The notes under the pieces are model-generated. The model had not been told where the DNA came from. It was given only the letters and a program-made list of their open reading frames with translations, and did no database searches. Source: Chloranthus sessilifolius (taxonomy: Eukaryota > Streptophyta > Magnoliopsida > Chloranthales > Chloranthaceae). From it: a stretch of DNA of 64,000 nt. This document shows, in pieces, positions 11,935 to 24,720 of this stretch (positions within the stretch are counted from its first letter, which is position 1; every line of letters starts with the position of its first letter). The position numbers were made by a program, and so were the translations under genes. The DNA is taken from the NCBI GenBank assembly GCA_021018995.1, contig CM037586.1:7352328-7416327 (forward strand). Reading direction: 5' to 3'.

Positions 11935-12477
11935 TGGGGGTCTCAATTGACCGAGCTTCAGCCCAGCCCACTATGGGCCCAGTATGGGCTTTATTTCTAT
12001 GCCCATTTAATAACTGGGCTGGGCTTGGCTAGCCCGCTTATATAAACAGGATGGTTTTGGGCATATAGATTCAAGTTTGTTGGCCCATTATACTATAGAG
12101 CTATTTTGGCCCTGCCCAAATAAAAATACACGTATTTATTTTATATATATATTAGTCAATATTAATGAAATTAGTACATTGCACTAGTTTTGATAAGTCA
12201 GTTGATGATTTATCTCAACTGCATTTGTTACAAAGGGCCGGATGGGCTCTTGTCGGGCTCGAATTCGTCTAAAAACAATTTAATATTTGGCTTGGATGAG
12301 CTCAAGTGCTGCCCGGCGCTCCCCGAACAAGACCTGATTATGTAATGGGCCGGTATTTATCAGGTCAGGTATGAAGTAGGATGCTTTCTAGACAGTCCGG
12401 CCCGACAGTAAACAGGCCTGCCATGGCCGACCATTTTTCGCCCGCTTAAGGCCCTGCACTGCTTATTTAGACCCCTA
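11935..12477. mobile_element. hAT-type MITE, GGGTCTCAAT family (unit 1 copy)
   Basis: It starts TGGGGGTCTCAATTGACC and ends TTTAGACCCCTA. The flanks GCAAACAG (11927-11934) and GTAAACAC (12478-12485) are a decayed 8-bp duplication; unit 2 keeps it better (GTAAACAG and GTGAACAG). The interior is rich in GGGCC and GCCCAGCCC words. It is present in both units, so it predates the duplication. Confidence 0.65.
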
Positions 12478-13074
12478 GTAAACACTGTCGTACAGTAACT
12501 CACATTGCAAGTTTTATTTTTAGTGATATATCATTATTTAACAAAAACAATGCTCTATGCCATTTTTTATCACCTAAAAAAAACAAAACAATGCTCTATC
12601 CCATTTTTTATCACCCAAAAAATCAAACGCTGTTATTTCTTCCGAAACAGCGCTCTATATGCCTGAAACGGGCAGTCATACATATCAACCCACATAAGGC
12701 ATTGATCAATTTTAATGAATAATTATAAGATTGCCCTTTCCAACAAACTTTCATTTTTTTAATTTTTCTTTTATTTGATATTCGACACGTGGATGAAGAA
12801 TGCATATAAATAATAGCCTGTATAAGGCGCATTTCCATAATTTAAAAAAATTTAAACTTTTTTGTAATAAAAATATAAATTGGGCGTATTTTCATACTTT
12901 TCTAATAAAGATATCCATTAATGATTTTATTAAACTTTTGAAAACTTTTGAAAATGCTTATGGTAGAGGGTAGGACGAAAAAATGTAATATTTTCATGTG
13001 ATTCCCAACCTCCCCCTTTTCCCATTATATATAGTAAAGGTATGACTAGAAAACATTAGGCTGAAAACTTTTGA

Positions 13075-13375
13075 TTACTTTGAATCAGATGATGAAGATT
13101 TTTTTTTGCCCCAAACTTTCATCCAATGGATCTTGAAACTATCGTTGTACCAGCAAACAGTCTATGTGGCACACAAACCAAAAAGCGATCCATGAATGAC
13201 TTTGAACAAATGTGGTTCTCATATCACTTTTTGGGATGTGAGCCACATGAAATCAAAATCATACCATATGACATGTATGTTCATGGTCTCAAGATTCGTT
13301 GTGTGAAAGATTGGGACGAAAAACAATCTTTATCATATATGATTGGAACAAAAAACAATATCTATCTTTAACGTC
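13075..13375. repeat. Fold-back repeat module
   Basis: The left arm (from 'tttgaatcagatgatgaag') and right arm (to 'aacaatctttatcat') are complementary around a centre near 13225, where 'agcgatccatgaatgac' meets 'atcactttttgggatgtg'. The unit 2 copy is at 34745-35050. An open frame at 13126-13371 is a by-product of this repeat. Confidence 0.55.
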
Positions 13376-13864
13376 CGAAACAAAATTGCCAAGGGAATCC
13401 TAAATTTTTGCAGTGTGAGGCATATTGACTTTTTGAAAAAGTCGCAAATAACTCACAATTTTCGGAAAAAAAAATGATTTATATTACAATTATTGGGGGC
13501 CTTTTCAAAAAAATGTGAATTTTAAGAGGTATTTGTCGATTTGAAGAATCAGTTGCGAATTTTACAAATTATTCACAAATTCCCTGGATTTTTAAAATTT
13601 TTAATTAATATATTTTTATTATTTTTCCGAATTTGACATCTTGTCCTAGATTTTACGAATTTTGCTAGATTTTTCTATATTTTTTCCAAGCCAATTTATT
13701 CCGACTTGGTCTGGTGTGCGGTGAGCACATATGTTAGCATCTCACCTAGACATCTGAAAAGTGTGCCAGGTGTTATAAAATTACAATTCTTAATATTCAT
13801 TTCACAATTCTAATAAGGCAAAGCTATTCTCACACGTCTAATAGCAACTACCACACAATTTTTT

Positions 13865-13993
13865 CACAGACGAAAACCATTGATTGATTTGAATCAGACA
13901 ATGGAGATTGCTTTTATATTTCAATCTTCCTCATGATAGATCTTAAGATCATGGCTCACCTATCATATGGTGATATGTTAATTCCACATGGCA
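13865..13993. repeat. Fold-back left arm, cut by retroelement G1
   Basis: It matches the left arm of the intact fold-back at 36400-36695 up to 'attccacatggca', where the G1 LTR begins. The right arm after G1 (23036-23110) belongs to the start of unit 2. Confidence 0.55.
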
Positions 13994-15933
13994 TGTAGTG
14001 CTTCAAATTTTATATCTTTGATACACCTAATTTATTTGTATATGTCTAATAACATATATACAGCATGCTTTGAATTTTCAAACATTTTAATTTAGAAATA
14101 CATATTTTAGTTTTCAAACTACTCTTATATTTATTTCTGTCATTAATTAACAAAAGTTATGTCGTAATCTACCGATTAAAGGCTTGAGTAAGAGACAAAA
14201 GGTTAGAGAATTGTACCTTAGTATTTAGGTTTTAAACCTTTATTTTGGACCTTGAAATAAACGTATATACGTCCTTCTATGGTGTGTTCGCGTAACACCG
14301 GATGTTTTCCTAATAAATTAAGTTAAAAGGTATTACGAAGAAAATCCTAAATCATAATCTCATTTAAAGTTTTTCTTAAGAATAGATGTTCTTCATGTAA
14401 GAAACTCTAGAGACATTAGAGAAGAGATTCTAGATTCTCCTTTAATATAACTTTTCTTTTTGGAAGATTGGCTGCATTGATTTTCAAGCGGCCTTTGCAT
14501 CTTTCAAGAGTTGTCGTTGTGGTGAGGAACTCGATTAAATCGTAGAGATACAATCGATTTAAGTATGGAGAAATCATGTTTTCCCTTAGAACTTAAATCA
14601 AATTAAAGGTGATATTCATAGCAAATAGTGTATATTATTGCATAAATAATGAATGGTATGAATTAGATGTGATGCATGTTATGATTGATGTTGTTGGTGT
14701 TGATGTTTTTGACTGAAAATATGGTTGGGTCATCCGAGCGACTTCAAGACGGAAGTTCGTGGATGTAGGATGGACGCCCGTGGTCTTCTGACAAATCTGA
14801 AGCTCCAGTTTGCAGCTTCAAGACGGGTGTCCGTGGTATTTAAACGGACATTCGTGTTTGACAATAACTCTGTCCAGAGTGACGTACTTTGACGAACGTC
14901 CATGGTATTTAGATGGACATTCGTGCTTCATGAGAACTCTGCCCAAAGTGAGTATATTTAACGAACGTCCATGGACTCAGGGATGGACGACCATGGACTC
15001 AGGGACGGACGTCCGTGATAATAATTAGCTCTTTTTACAATAATTTGAATAAATGTTAAGATTTATACTCAATAATTATATTCACATGCACTGTAATGTT
15101 TTATAATGGTCCACAAATTGCATAAGTAAAACGCATGAACATAATGAAATGATAAGTAATTATCAGGCTGGATTAGACCCAGCGTCTTGATAGAGACAGA
15201 GTCTAACCAATAATGAACACGTGATCAATTAGACCCAACGTTTTGATAGAGACGGAGTCTAATGACACAAGAATAAGGACTTATTAGACCCAACATCTTG
15301 ATAGGGACGGAGTCTAAAAGTCAACGTCTTAAGAGAGAAGGGTAAAAGAGAAACTTAAAAGAAAAGATAAACTCATGCGTTAATGATTTTCATGTCACAT
15401 TTCAGTTCCTTTCAACTTATTGAAATTATGCATGCCACAAGCACAGACTTATGAATTATAGAAATGTTTATATTACGATAATTGATATCTTGATTGCATG
15501 CTTGGTCCATACAAGTGTAAACTTACACCCCTCATTGAAGTGGATAGTCAGATGAGACAAGTTTAGCTAAGGATAACGTATGGGCTTATGGTGATGAGAA
15601 TGCATGTGGTGTTCAGGAACCTTAGGTGGATGGCAATGAAGGCTTCATAGCCTAGCTATTTATTTCCTTTTCATATTATGATTTTCAAATAGATGAGACA
15701 ACGATTGACTAGTAATTTCATTAAAAAAATTTAAGCTTTTAGATATATTAGATTTTATAATTTGAATAAGAAGATTGTTATGGGTTTTATTGCGATTCAT
15801 TAATACATACTAAATCTTTCTTTTCGTTGTTTAAGGCGCTATTAGTGCCTTATAATGTTTTTGTGGATCTTGATATACGAAGATACGACCTAAGATCTTA
15901 CAATCAGCCATTGTGAAAGCTTGGGTCTTTACA
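13994..15933 (+). mobile_element. G1 Ty3/gypsy 5' LTR (1940 bp)
   Basis: It begins TGTAGTGCTTC and ends GGTCTTTACA, immediately followed by a primer-binding site. It is collinear with the 3' LTR at 21238-22943, with several indels that make it 234 bp longer. Internal tandem features include GACGGACGTCCGTGG-like units of about 70 bp (14740-15025) and a roughly 60-bp unit 'ttagacccaacgtcttgatag' repeated three to four times (15175-15340). Confidence 0.85.
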
Positions 15934-15935
15934 GT

Positions 15936-15947
15936 TGGTATCAAAGC
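15936..15947 (+). promoter_or_regulatory. G1 primer-binding site
   Basis: TGGTATCAAAGC lies two bases after the LTR end. It is complementary to the 3' end of initiator Met-tRNA apart from one base (canonical TGGTATCAGAGC), as in most plant LTR retrotransposons. Confidence 0.8.
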
Positions 15948-16015
15948 CTAAAGTTGATTCTTACGTTCGGAATATATAGAACTAAAGTCTAATGTGAGTT
16001 ATTGGACGATTGCAT

Positions 16016-16579
16016 ATAGCGAACAAGCACATTGATGCGTTAATCGTGGCGATTGTGAATGCCATCAATACAACCAGGGCTCCACATCCTCATCCTACTC
16101 CTACTCCTAAGTCGAAATTAGATGAATTTGGGAAGAATCGACCGCTTCACTTCAATGGGACGGGAGACAGTGTTGAGGTTATGAAATGGGCGCAGCGGAT
16201 GGAAAAGTTTTTCGATCTGATGAAATATAACGAGATGACGAAGGTGAGGTTGGCAACCTACAAACTGGAAGGGGATGTCAAGAATTGGTGGAGACAATTG
16301 AAAGAGGTGACTCATGTCAAAGAACCCCAATATGTTTGGGATTGGGACAAATTCGTGAAAGTATTTTACAATAAGTACTACTCTCAAAGCATTCAGGAAA
16401 CGAAGATAGATGAACTCCTGAACCTTCAGCGGGGAGAGATGACCATAGACACTAACGCCAAGCTCTTTACGGAACTGAGTCAGTTCACACTGACCCCGAT
16501 TTCTGACGAAAACTTTAGACACAGGAGATTTGAGACCCTAGATCAAGAAATTCCTAGTTGGTTAATAGGACTTTTTCTA
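16016..16579 (+). pseudogene. G1 gag, N-terminal part (start codon lost, interrupted)
   Basis: It encodes the capsid-type retrotrans_gag domain: PLHFNGTGDSVEVMKWAQRM, then WWRQLKEV, FVKVFYNKYYSQS and RRFETLDQEIPSWLIGLF. The expected initiator is ATA (16016-16018). The leader fragment after the 3' LTR keeps ATGGCGAACAA at 23026, showing that the ATG has mutated here. The frame ends where a foreign insert begins near 16580; the zinc-knuckle half of gag resumes at about 18284. Confidence 0.85.
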
Positions 16580-18165
16580 TGTTAAGCGTTATCCTATTGC
16601 AAGCGCATAATGGTATTGTAGCACATGTATTAGGTATCGATCCTCAGGGAAGGTGTAACTCTAAAAATCTTCTATTTGCCTTTAAAGAATAAAAAATAGT
16701 TTTTGCTTTAAAGTTAAAGTACCAAGATTGAAATAAAACTTGTTTAAATGACAAAGCTTAGGTTCCGTATCGTAGATCTTACAATCCTAATTAATTATAA
16801 CTTCGTTCTCTAAATTCCATGTAATTATCTTAAGGCGACAACAACAATATAAGAAGAATAAAATATCAGTTTAAGACACAACGACAATATAAACCTTTCT
16901 AGCATAAATATCATTAATGAAGCTAAGACAACAACGACAACATAGTCGGGTGATGGAAATCTAGTAATCTCAATCCTAGGGCAACAAAGAAAAAGAAATT
17001 ATAGAAATCGTGAAAACCTTTCAAAACTCATAGATAAGTTTTAAAACTCATATTCATTAACCAATCCGAATTTTGAATTCAAAAAAGTAAGAAACTCTTA
17101 ATTATTCATACTCAATCTTTGATATCGAGTTCCTAAACTTAAAAAGAAATTAGATACTCATTATTTATTGAATTGAAAATAATTACAAATACTGAAATTA
17201 AATCTAAACTACCCATAATCTTCAGTCTTTCAGATCTTAGTTGTCAATTAAAATCTAAAATTCCTCGGATGAACTAAATACTGAAATTAAAAGACAGAAA
17301 TTGAAATTGCTGAAAATCAAAAAGGCAGAAAATTAAATGACTGAAATAAAAATCTAAGCTATGTTGATCTTCGGGTTCCCAATCTTAGTCATCAATTAAG
17401 ATTAAGACTCCTTGGATGATTATTCTGAACGCAGGCTCTCTTATTTATAGATACATAAGAGGTCAATTACAAAATTGTAGGACTTTATTCTAAGTAAACT
17501 ACCTACTTAAGACTTTTTCTAAAACTAAACTACCTAATACATATTTGTCTTTGTTTGGAACTTCTAAAATCGTGGAGAATCTTTATTCCTCGTTTTCAAC
17601 AGCAGTAGATCTCGTAGGACTTCCTTGAATCGTAGAGTGCATGGGTTCTTCATGTGGATTACTATTTTGCATGATTTTGCGTTCTCACGTGAGCTTTCAG
17701 AAGCCAATCATATAGCTTTAACTGATAAAATTGTGAATATGATTTTGTATTTTGCACTGTATTATTCATACGATTCTTCTTTCGATCACTAGTAAACCTT
17801 TTGATCTCTCTTAGTCTTCTAAACTTCTTTCGTAATGCTTTGCAAGCACTCATAAGCCAATCATATGCTTTCGATTCTTCTTATGCTCAATCGTAAGGTT
17901 ACTATTTTAATCTTTCTCTGGTTATAGCTTACAATTTCTTTTTTTCTTTTCTTCAATTGAATCGTGAAGGGATCGTAGGTCTATAATTTTGTTTCGTTCT
18001 CTCGTAAACTGAGATTTCAACTACGATTCATGGTCTTTTGACTTGCAATCTTCTCTTTTGTACTTTCGAAGTCCTTTTTAACACATTTATTTCTTTTCTT
18101 CTTCTTCTTCTGTCTGTTGAACTAATTATCCACTATCAAAGCATTATTAGTATCAAACTATAGAC
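16580..18165. mobile_element. Unclassified insert of about 1.6 kb in G1 gag
   Basis: This AT-rich segment splits gag between its capsid and zinc-knuckle halves. Two imperfect copies of a roughly 75-bp phrase ('aatctaa...ctacccataatcttc' and 'aatctaagctatgttgatcttc') lie at 17202 and 17351. Near the left end 'ggtatcgatcctcagggaagg' (16632-16652) resembles a motif I associate with plant LTRs. No terminal repeat or duplication could be fixed, and no coding frame is convincing. The right edge is approximate. Confidence 0.55.
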
Positions 18166-18283
18166 TAGCAGTACTCACTTGAGGGTATAAATATGGTAAA
18201 ATATGTGACTGATCATTGGTCACCGAAGCGATTCTTATAAGGACCTGATTGATAAGTGTTACACCATCGAGAGAGAACTAAAG

Positions 18284-18679
18284 ATGACTCCTTCGACTAA
18301 TGTCGGTCAAAGCTCGGCTAGAAATTTTCAATCTATTCGTAGAGATCGAGTGTTTTCAAAACCTAACACGAGATCAGAGAGTCAGACCACGCCTTACTCA
18401 AGATCGACATTCTCTCAGCAAAGCAAGAGTGTCTCTGCAATGGTGTCGACTACGAAGACTATTCCGATTTGCACTACATGTGGTAAGAATCATTATGGAA
18501 CCTACTTGAGAGGATCGGGTGCTTATTTCGACTGTGGCCAGCAAGGGCATAAAGCAACCGAGTGCAGAATGCCTAGAAAGTCGCCTGGATTGAGGACTAC
18601 ACCTCCGACAACGATTACGGCTAATGGGCGAGTATATACCCTATCTGACACTGACGCAAGAGCTTTAGACGACAGTTGA
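18284..18679 (+). pseudogene. G1 gag, nucleocapsid part
   Basis: The translation is Ser/Arg/Thr-rich and carries CTTCGKNHYG followed by FDCGQQGHKATEC, a CX2CX4HX4C zinc knuckle typical of chromovirus gag. The frame closes at 18679. Protease and the first part of reverse transcriptase are missing: the sequence passes directly from gag to a mid-RT segment. Confidence 0.8.
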
Positions 18680-18681
18680 AC

Positions 18682-19740
18682 TTGGCGAAGATTAAAAACA
18701 AGTATTTATTGTCACGGATCGATGTTTTATTTGTTCAATTGTAAGGTGAACGATATTTCTCTATGATCAATCTAAGATCGGGATATCACCAGTTGAGGGT
18801 GAGAGAGTCCGATGTACCTAAGACGACATTCAATATTAGGTATGTGTAGTATGAATTCTTAGTAATGGCATTTGGATTGACTAATGCCCCTGCAATCTTC
18901 ATGGACCTGATGAACCGTATTTTCAAGATTTGGATCTATTTGTAATGATTTTCGCCAATAACATCCTGATCTATTCCAAGTCTGAAGAAGAACACGCCCA
19001 GCTCTTGAGGATAGCCTTGCAGACCCTCTTGGACCACCAGTTGTATGCTAAAATGAGAAACTACGAATTCTGAATGTGTCAAGTGGCATTCCTAGGCCAC
19101 AAGATTTCTAAAACAGGGATTACTGTTGATCTTGCTAAAATTGAAGTCATTGTGAATTGGGTGAGTCCCAAGAGTGTTACTGAAGTGCGGAGTTTCCTAA
19201 GCTTAGCAGGTTCCTATAGAAGGTTCGTAGAAGGTTTCTCAAAGATTTTTGAACCTCTTACCGGATTAACCAAGAAGAATGCAAAATTCAATTGGACCGA
19301 AGAGTGCAAGAAGAGCTTTTTCGAATTAAAGAAAATGTTAACTAATGCACCTATTCTAGTGATACCTTCTGGCAGTGGTGGTTTTACTTAATACCGATGC
19401 TTCATATAAAGGATTAGGTGATGTCCTTATGAAGAGCGAGAGAGTTGTGGCTTACGTATCTAGGCAATTAAATGATCACGAAAAGAATTATCCTACGCAA
19501 GATATACAACTGGCAACTATTATTTTTGCATTGAAGATCTAGAGACACTACCTTTATGGGAAAAAATTCATCATCTCCACGAATCATCATAGTCTGAAAT
19601 ACATTTATACTCAGAAAGACTTGAATATGAGACAGAGGAGATGGTTGGAATTCATGATTGATTACGACTGCAAGATCAAATATCACCCAGGAAATGATAA
19701 TGTAGTTGTTGATGCCCTCAGCAGATTTATTTCATAGCTG
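18682..19740 (+). pseudogene. G1 reverse transcriptase and RNase H remnant
   Basis: Frames broken by stops and frameshifts cover an RT core ([38 protein letters not shown]), the connection (VAFLGHKISKTGITVDLAKI, EVRSFLSLAGSYRRFVEGFS) and RNase H ([40 protein letters not shown]). The usual FIDD catalytic motif reads FANN, so polymerase activity is lost. The clade is most like plant chromoviruses of the Tekay/Del type. Confidence 0.85.
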
Positions 19741-20034
19741 GCAATTCGACCAAGGGCATTGTTATCGCATATCATTATCACTTCCTCTTTACTTGATCGA
19801 ATCAAGGAACTACAACTTAATAATCCCAATCTTTTAAAACTAAAGGATAGAGGAACAACGGAGATAACTGTCAGAGATGATGCGTTGATTTTATCCCAGG
19901 GACGGTACTGCGTACCTGATTAGAATTGAAAGGAGAGATCTTAGACAAAGCCTATAGGTCCAAATTTTTTATCAACCGTGGAAAAAATAAGATGTATAAG
20001 GGATTAAAGAAAAATTATTAGTGGAATGACACAA

Positions 20035-21200
20035 GAGAGATCGTCGACTACGTGGCAAGATGTCTCACATGCCAACAAGTTAAAGTCGATCATCAGAAAC
20101 CACCTGGTATACTTCTTTTGTTACCAATTTCATAATGGAAATGGGAAAGTATCAGTATGGATTTCATCACCGGTTTGCCAAGGACTTTGAAGAGGAACGA
20201 TGCTATTTGGGTTGTGGTCGATAGATTGACTAAATCGGCTCATTTTATTCTGTACCGCATGACCTATTCAGCTTCTCAATTGGCGGATACTTACATTCGA
20301 GAGATTGTCAAATTACATGGAGTACCCGCTAATATTGTATCTGATAGAGACTCGTGTTTTACGTTGAGATTTTAGCAGAAATTTCAAGACAAGATGGGGT
20401 CTAAATTAAAATTTAGCTCCACTTTTCATCCTCAAACGGATGGACATGTCGAAAGACTGAATCAAGTGTTAGAGGACATGTTACGCGCTTGCGTATTGGA
20501 CTTTGGAGGCAATTGGGACGAACATCTACCTCTTACGAAGTTTGCCTATAACAATAGTTACCAATGTACTATCCAGATGGCCTCGCATGAAGCCTTATAT
20601 GGGAGAAGTTACAGAACTCTCTTATGTTAGCATGAGGTCGGAGTGAGAAGTTTGCTATGACCTCAAATTGTTGAAGAAATGTCTAAGCAAGATCAGTTGA
20701 TCCGAAAAAGAATGCAAATCGCGCAAAGCAGACAAAAGAGCTACACTGATTTGAAGCATAGAAATTGGGATCTTATCGAAGGGGATAAAGTCTTCGTAAA
20801 AATCTCACCTATGAAATGAGTGATGAGATTCAAACTGAAAGGAAAGCTTAGTCCAAGATTCGTGGGACCATTTGAAGTCTTGAAGATAACCGAAGAAATA
20901 GCATATTGAGTCAAGCTATCACCAAAGTTTATCAAGGTATATAATATTTTTCATATATCCATGCTAAAGAAATACGTGACAGACCTTGCTCATGTTATCG
21001 ACTAGGGACCCTTTGAGGTTTATAAGGATATGATCGTTGTATAAAAGCATATTCAGATTGTTGATTGGAAAGAGCAGACCCTGAGAAATAAAGTTATATT
21101 ATTGGTCCTATAATTTAGCAACCTCACTCTCATGAAGAAGCTACTTGGGAACGTGACGATACTATCAGGAAGGATCATCTCTTCGAGTGAAGGTATAACT
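20035..21200 (+). pseudogene. G1 integrase and chromodomain remnant
   Basis: The zinc-binding end (ARCLTCQQVK) is followed by the catalytic core MDFITGLPRTLKRNDAIWVV, IVSDRDSCF and HPQTDGHVERLNQVLEDML. The three acidic DDE positions survive, but in-frame stops break the protein. After the core come GPFEVLKI and a C-terminal tail with HEEATWE-type residues (around 21130-21160, frameshifted), which points to a chromodomain as in chromoviruses. Confidence 0.82.
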
Positions 21201-21237
21201 CAATTTCGATGACGAAATTTTTATAAGTATGGAAGAT

Positions 21238-22943
21238 TGTAGTGATTCTAATTTCATGTCTTTGATATACCTAATTTATTTGTATGTGCTTAATAGTATA
21301 TACACCGCATGCTTTGAATTTTTAAACATTTTAATTTTAAAATAGATGTTTTAGTTTTCAAACTCTTATATTTATTTCTATTATTAATTGACACGAGTTA
21401 TGTGGTAGCCTATTAGTTAAAAGATTGAGTTAAAGACAAGAGGTCAAAGGATGGAACCTTGGTATGTAGGTTTTAAACCTTTATTGGTATTATGATAAAA
21501 CCCTAAATCATTATCTCATTTTGAGTTCTTCTTAAGAATAGAGGTTTTTCTCATAAGAAATACTAGAGACCTTAGAGAAAAGATTCTAGATCCTCCTTTT
21601 TTATAACTTTTTATTTTGAAAGATCGGTGAGGCGTTTGCATCGATTCTCAAGCGGCCTTCGCATCTTTCAAGAGTAATTTTCATGGTAGGGAACCTGATT
21701 GAATTGCGAAGATACGATCGATCTAGGTATGGAGACATCATATTTTTCCTTAGAACTTAAATATCGAATTAATGATATTTTCATAGTAAATAGTGTGAAT
21801 TATTACATAAATAATGAATGGTATGAATTAGATGTGATGCATGCTATGTTTGATGATTTTGATGTTGATTTTTTTGGCTAAAAATATGGTTGGGTCGTCC
21901 GAGCAACTTCAGGACGGACGTCTGTGGTCCTCCATTAGATCTAAAGCTCTAGTTTGCGACTTTAGGACAAACGTTTGTGGTATTTGGATGGATGTTCGTG
22001 CTTGGCAATAACTTTTTCAAGAATGAAGTACTTTGATGGACGTCCGTAGTATTTGGATAGGCGCCCGTGCTTCACGAGAATTCTACCCAGAGCGAGTATA
22101 TTTGGCAAACGCATGTGGACTCAGGGATGGACGTCTGTGATATCGATTAGCTCTCTTTACAATAGTTTGATTAAATGTTAAGGTTTATGCTCAATAAATA
22201 TATTCACATGCACTTTAATGTTTTATGATGGTCCACGAATTGCATGATTAAGACACATGAACATGATAAAATGATAGGCAAAGATCAGGTTATATTAGAC
22301 CCAATGTCTTGATAGGGACGAAATCTAAAGTCAACGTCTTGAGAGGGATGGGTAAAATAGGAACCTAAAAGAAAAGATAAACTCTTGCAATAATGATTTT
22401 CATGTCACGTTTCAGTTCCTTTCAGCTTAATGCCACAAGCACACACTCATGAATTATAGAAATGTTTGCATTACGATTATTGATATCTTATGTTTTAATG
22501 GAATACATGTCTGGTCCATACAAGTGTAAACTTATACCCCTTATTGATGTGAGTGGTTATATGAGACAGGTGTAGCTGAAGATAACGTATGAATTTATGT
22601 AGATGAGATTGCACATGGTGTTCAAGAATCTTAGATGGATGGCGATGAAGGTTTCATAGCCTAACTATTTATTTCCTTTTAATATTATTGTTTTCAAATT
22701 GATGAGATAACGATTGACTAGTAATTTCATTTGGAATGTTTTAAGTTTTTAGATATGTTAGACTTTACAATTGGAATAAGAAGATTGTCATGGGTTATAT
22801 TGCGATTCATTAATGTTTATTGAATTTTTCCTTTCATTGTTTAAGACGCTCTTAGTGCCTTATAATATTTTTGTAGATCTTGATATACGAAGGTATGACC
22901 TGAGATCTTACAATCACCCATTGTGAGAACTCGGGTCCTTACA
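21238..22943 (+). mobile_element. G1 3' LTR (1706 bp)
   Basis: It begins TGTAGTGATTC and ends GGTCCTTACA. It is preceded by 'gacgaaatttttataagtatg' and 'gaagat' (21210-21237), a decayed form of the chromovirus polypurine region. Compared with the 5' LTR it lacks one of the 'ttagaccca' repeat blocks and an 80-bp segment near the front. Confidence 0.85.
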
Positions 22944-23035
22944 GTTGTTATCAAAGCCTAAGATTGATTCTTACGTCAAGAATATGTAGAACTAGAGTCT
23001 AATGTGAGTTATTGGACGGTTGCAGATGGCGAACA
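22944..23035 (+). mobile_element. G1 leader fragment downstream of the 3' LTR
   Basis: After the 3' LTR the sequence does not return to flanking DNA. It repeats the internal leader found at 15934-16026, including the primer-binding region (TGTTATCAAAGC) and the gag start ATGGCGAACAA, and then stops at fold-back sequence. This is the signature of an LTR-internal-LTR-internal array whose distal part was deleted. Confidence 0.8.
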
Positions 23036-24579
23036 AGATCCTTTGTGTGAAAGATTGGGACAGAAACCTATCTTCGTCATCTTATTCAAAGCAATCAATG
23101 GTTTTCATAGTAGGTGTCAATACCTTTTCAATGGTTGCAAATTATGCTAGAAAATGAATGAATTTCACTGTCAATGTCAAAAATTTCCAAGGCCCATACC
23201 ATAATTTTCCATAAAAATGGCACTCCTTCCACAAAAGGAATCGCAGACCTAACAAATGATGGCATATGTAGCAATGAGACCTCATCATTGGCGATTAAAT
23301 TCTCATTGGCTACTTGTCGGTTACATGTATGTGATTAATCATCGATTGTTATTTGAACATTTTTTATATGGGCTTTACAACTCGTTTGATAAAATGTGAT
23401 ATAGTGTAGCGAAAACACCTACAAAGGATCCAAGGATAGAAAATTCAAGGATCATGTGATAAATTAACCAAGATTGCGCCTCAAAAAGCGGAGGTCCTGA
23501 ATTCGAGTCTTACCCTTTGTTGGCAACCAATGGCGGAATCAGGTACACGTCAATGCGGGCGAGCGCCCTCATTCAAATCCATCAATTTATTATTATTATT
23601 ATAAATATTATAAAGCTTTGCCAACACACCTCTTTAAACCTAATGGTTCTAAACCCATGTCCTCTCTAAACCTAAACCCACACCTACACCCTCCCTCTTT
23701 TCTCTCTCTCTAAACTTAAACCCACGCCCTCTCACTTTTCTCTCTTTTTTCTCTCTCTAAACCCCTCATCGTCGCCCTCTCTAAATCTGTGCAGTTGCGC
23801 CGTCCCTCTTTTCTCTCTGGCCCATATCCTCGGCTAGTCGGCTTCGTCTTCTTCCTCGGGGCATCCTCTGCAACTCCAAGTCTCCCAGCCATTTGCAAAT
23901 TGCAAGTAAGTAAGAGAGTAACCCCTCTTTCTCTTTTCCTAATAATTATTTTTTGTTTCATTCAATGCATTTGCTTTGTTATTATTTATTTATATAGATT
24001 TTTCTTAAATAATTCAATATTAAGTTTGAATTTTTCTATAATGTTTGTTGACTATATGGGGCTGAATTGACTGCTTTTGACCCAATTCGGATTGTATAAA
24101 TACTTTTTTTTTTTGTTTTATTTTTTGTTTTAATTAGGATATTCATTTCCTCTCCTGTTTAGATGAATGTGCTTGAGATAAAATATGGGTTTTGTTTGAA
24201 AAGAGTGAATTTGATCTATGTTTGGAAATTGTGCTTTTTTGTTTGATTTTAATTGACGAATTGTGCGATTTAATTTTTTTATTTTTTATTATTATTTATA
24301 ATCAGTTGAGCTGAAATTGGAATGCGATTTTTTGTTATAGGCTTGAATCTGATATGAGTATCTTTAATATTTGTTTCTTGTATCTTAAATATATATTTAT
24401 TTATTTACTTGTTTATGTATTTTTTATGCTTTTGAGTTTTGAGTATTAGGGTTTTGTTTTTATATTAGAGATTATATCCATTATTATTAATTTTCTTAAG
24501 AGTGAACATTGCAATTAGAACCTATGTTTTGTTTACTAGCTGAACATGAGCAAGTTTCTGCAATTTATTTATGAGGCCC

Positions 24580-24720
24580 TACGACCTAGATTTCACGTGT
24601 TAGATGCCTAATGGTTCGGATCACCTACATCATAAACCATTGATGGGGTAAGATCATTTAAACACCATTTTAGTGCTTACATGTCTCTGAGGAGAGTTGG
24701 TCCCTTTACTTAAAAAGTTA
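24580..24720. repeat. Truncated end of the hairpin MITE inside the hAT
   Basis: It carries 'ggttcggatcacctacatc' and 'taagatcatttaaacaccat', matching the right end of the elements at 57856-58290 and 63322-63755. Only the right part remains. Confidence 0.55.

Larger units (their letters stand above)
9250..13993. repeat. Tandem-duplicated unit 1 (about 4.7 kb)
   Basis: This block is collinear with 23036-36510 (unit 2) once the insertions in either copy are removed. Matching landmarks include 'gttgcaaattatgctagaaaa' (9351/23131), 'caacaaaaatagaaggggagcaac' (11058/32812) and the 'tccgacttggtc' stretch (13698/35378). Unit 1 lacks the hAT, the 1.07 kb Tourist-like element, the solo LTR and the 668-bp hAT MITE found in unit 2. 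It carries a 240-bp MITE (11680-11919) that unit 2 lacks. No gene is seen. Confidence 0.8.

Noticed and set aside
16118..16522. 134-residue minus-strand frame
   Set aside because: It is the antisense shadow of the G1 gag coding region.
16580..18138. TGTTAAGCG...CACTATCA considered as a solo LTR in gag
   Set aside because: Flanks (TTCTA and AAGCA) do not match, so the ends are not supported.
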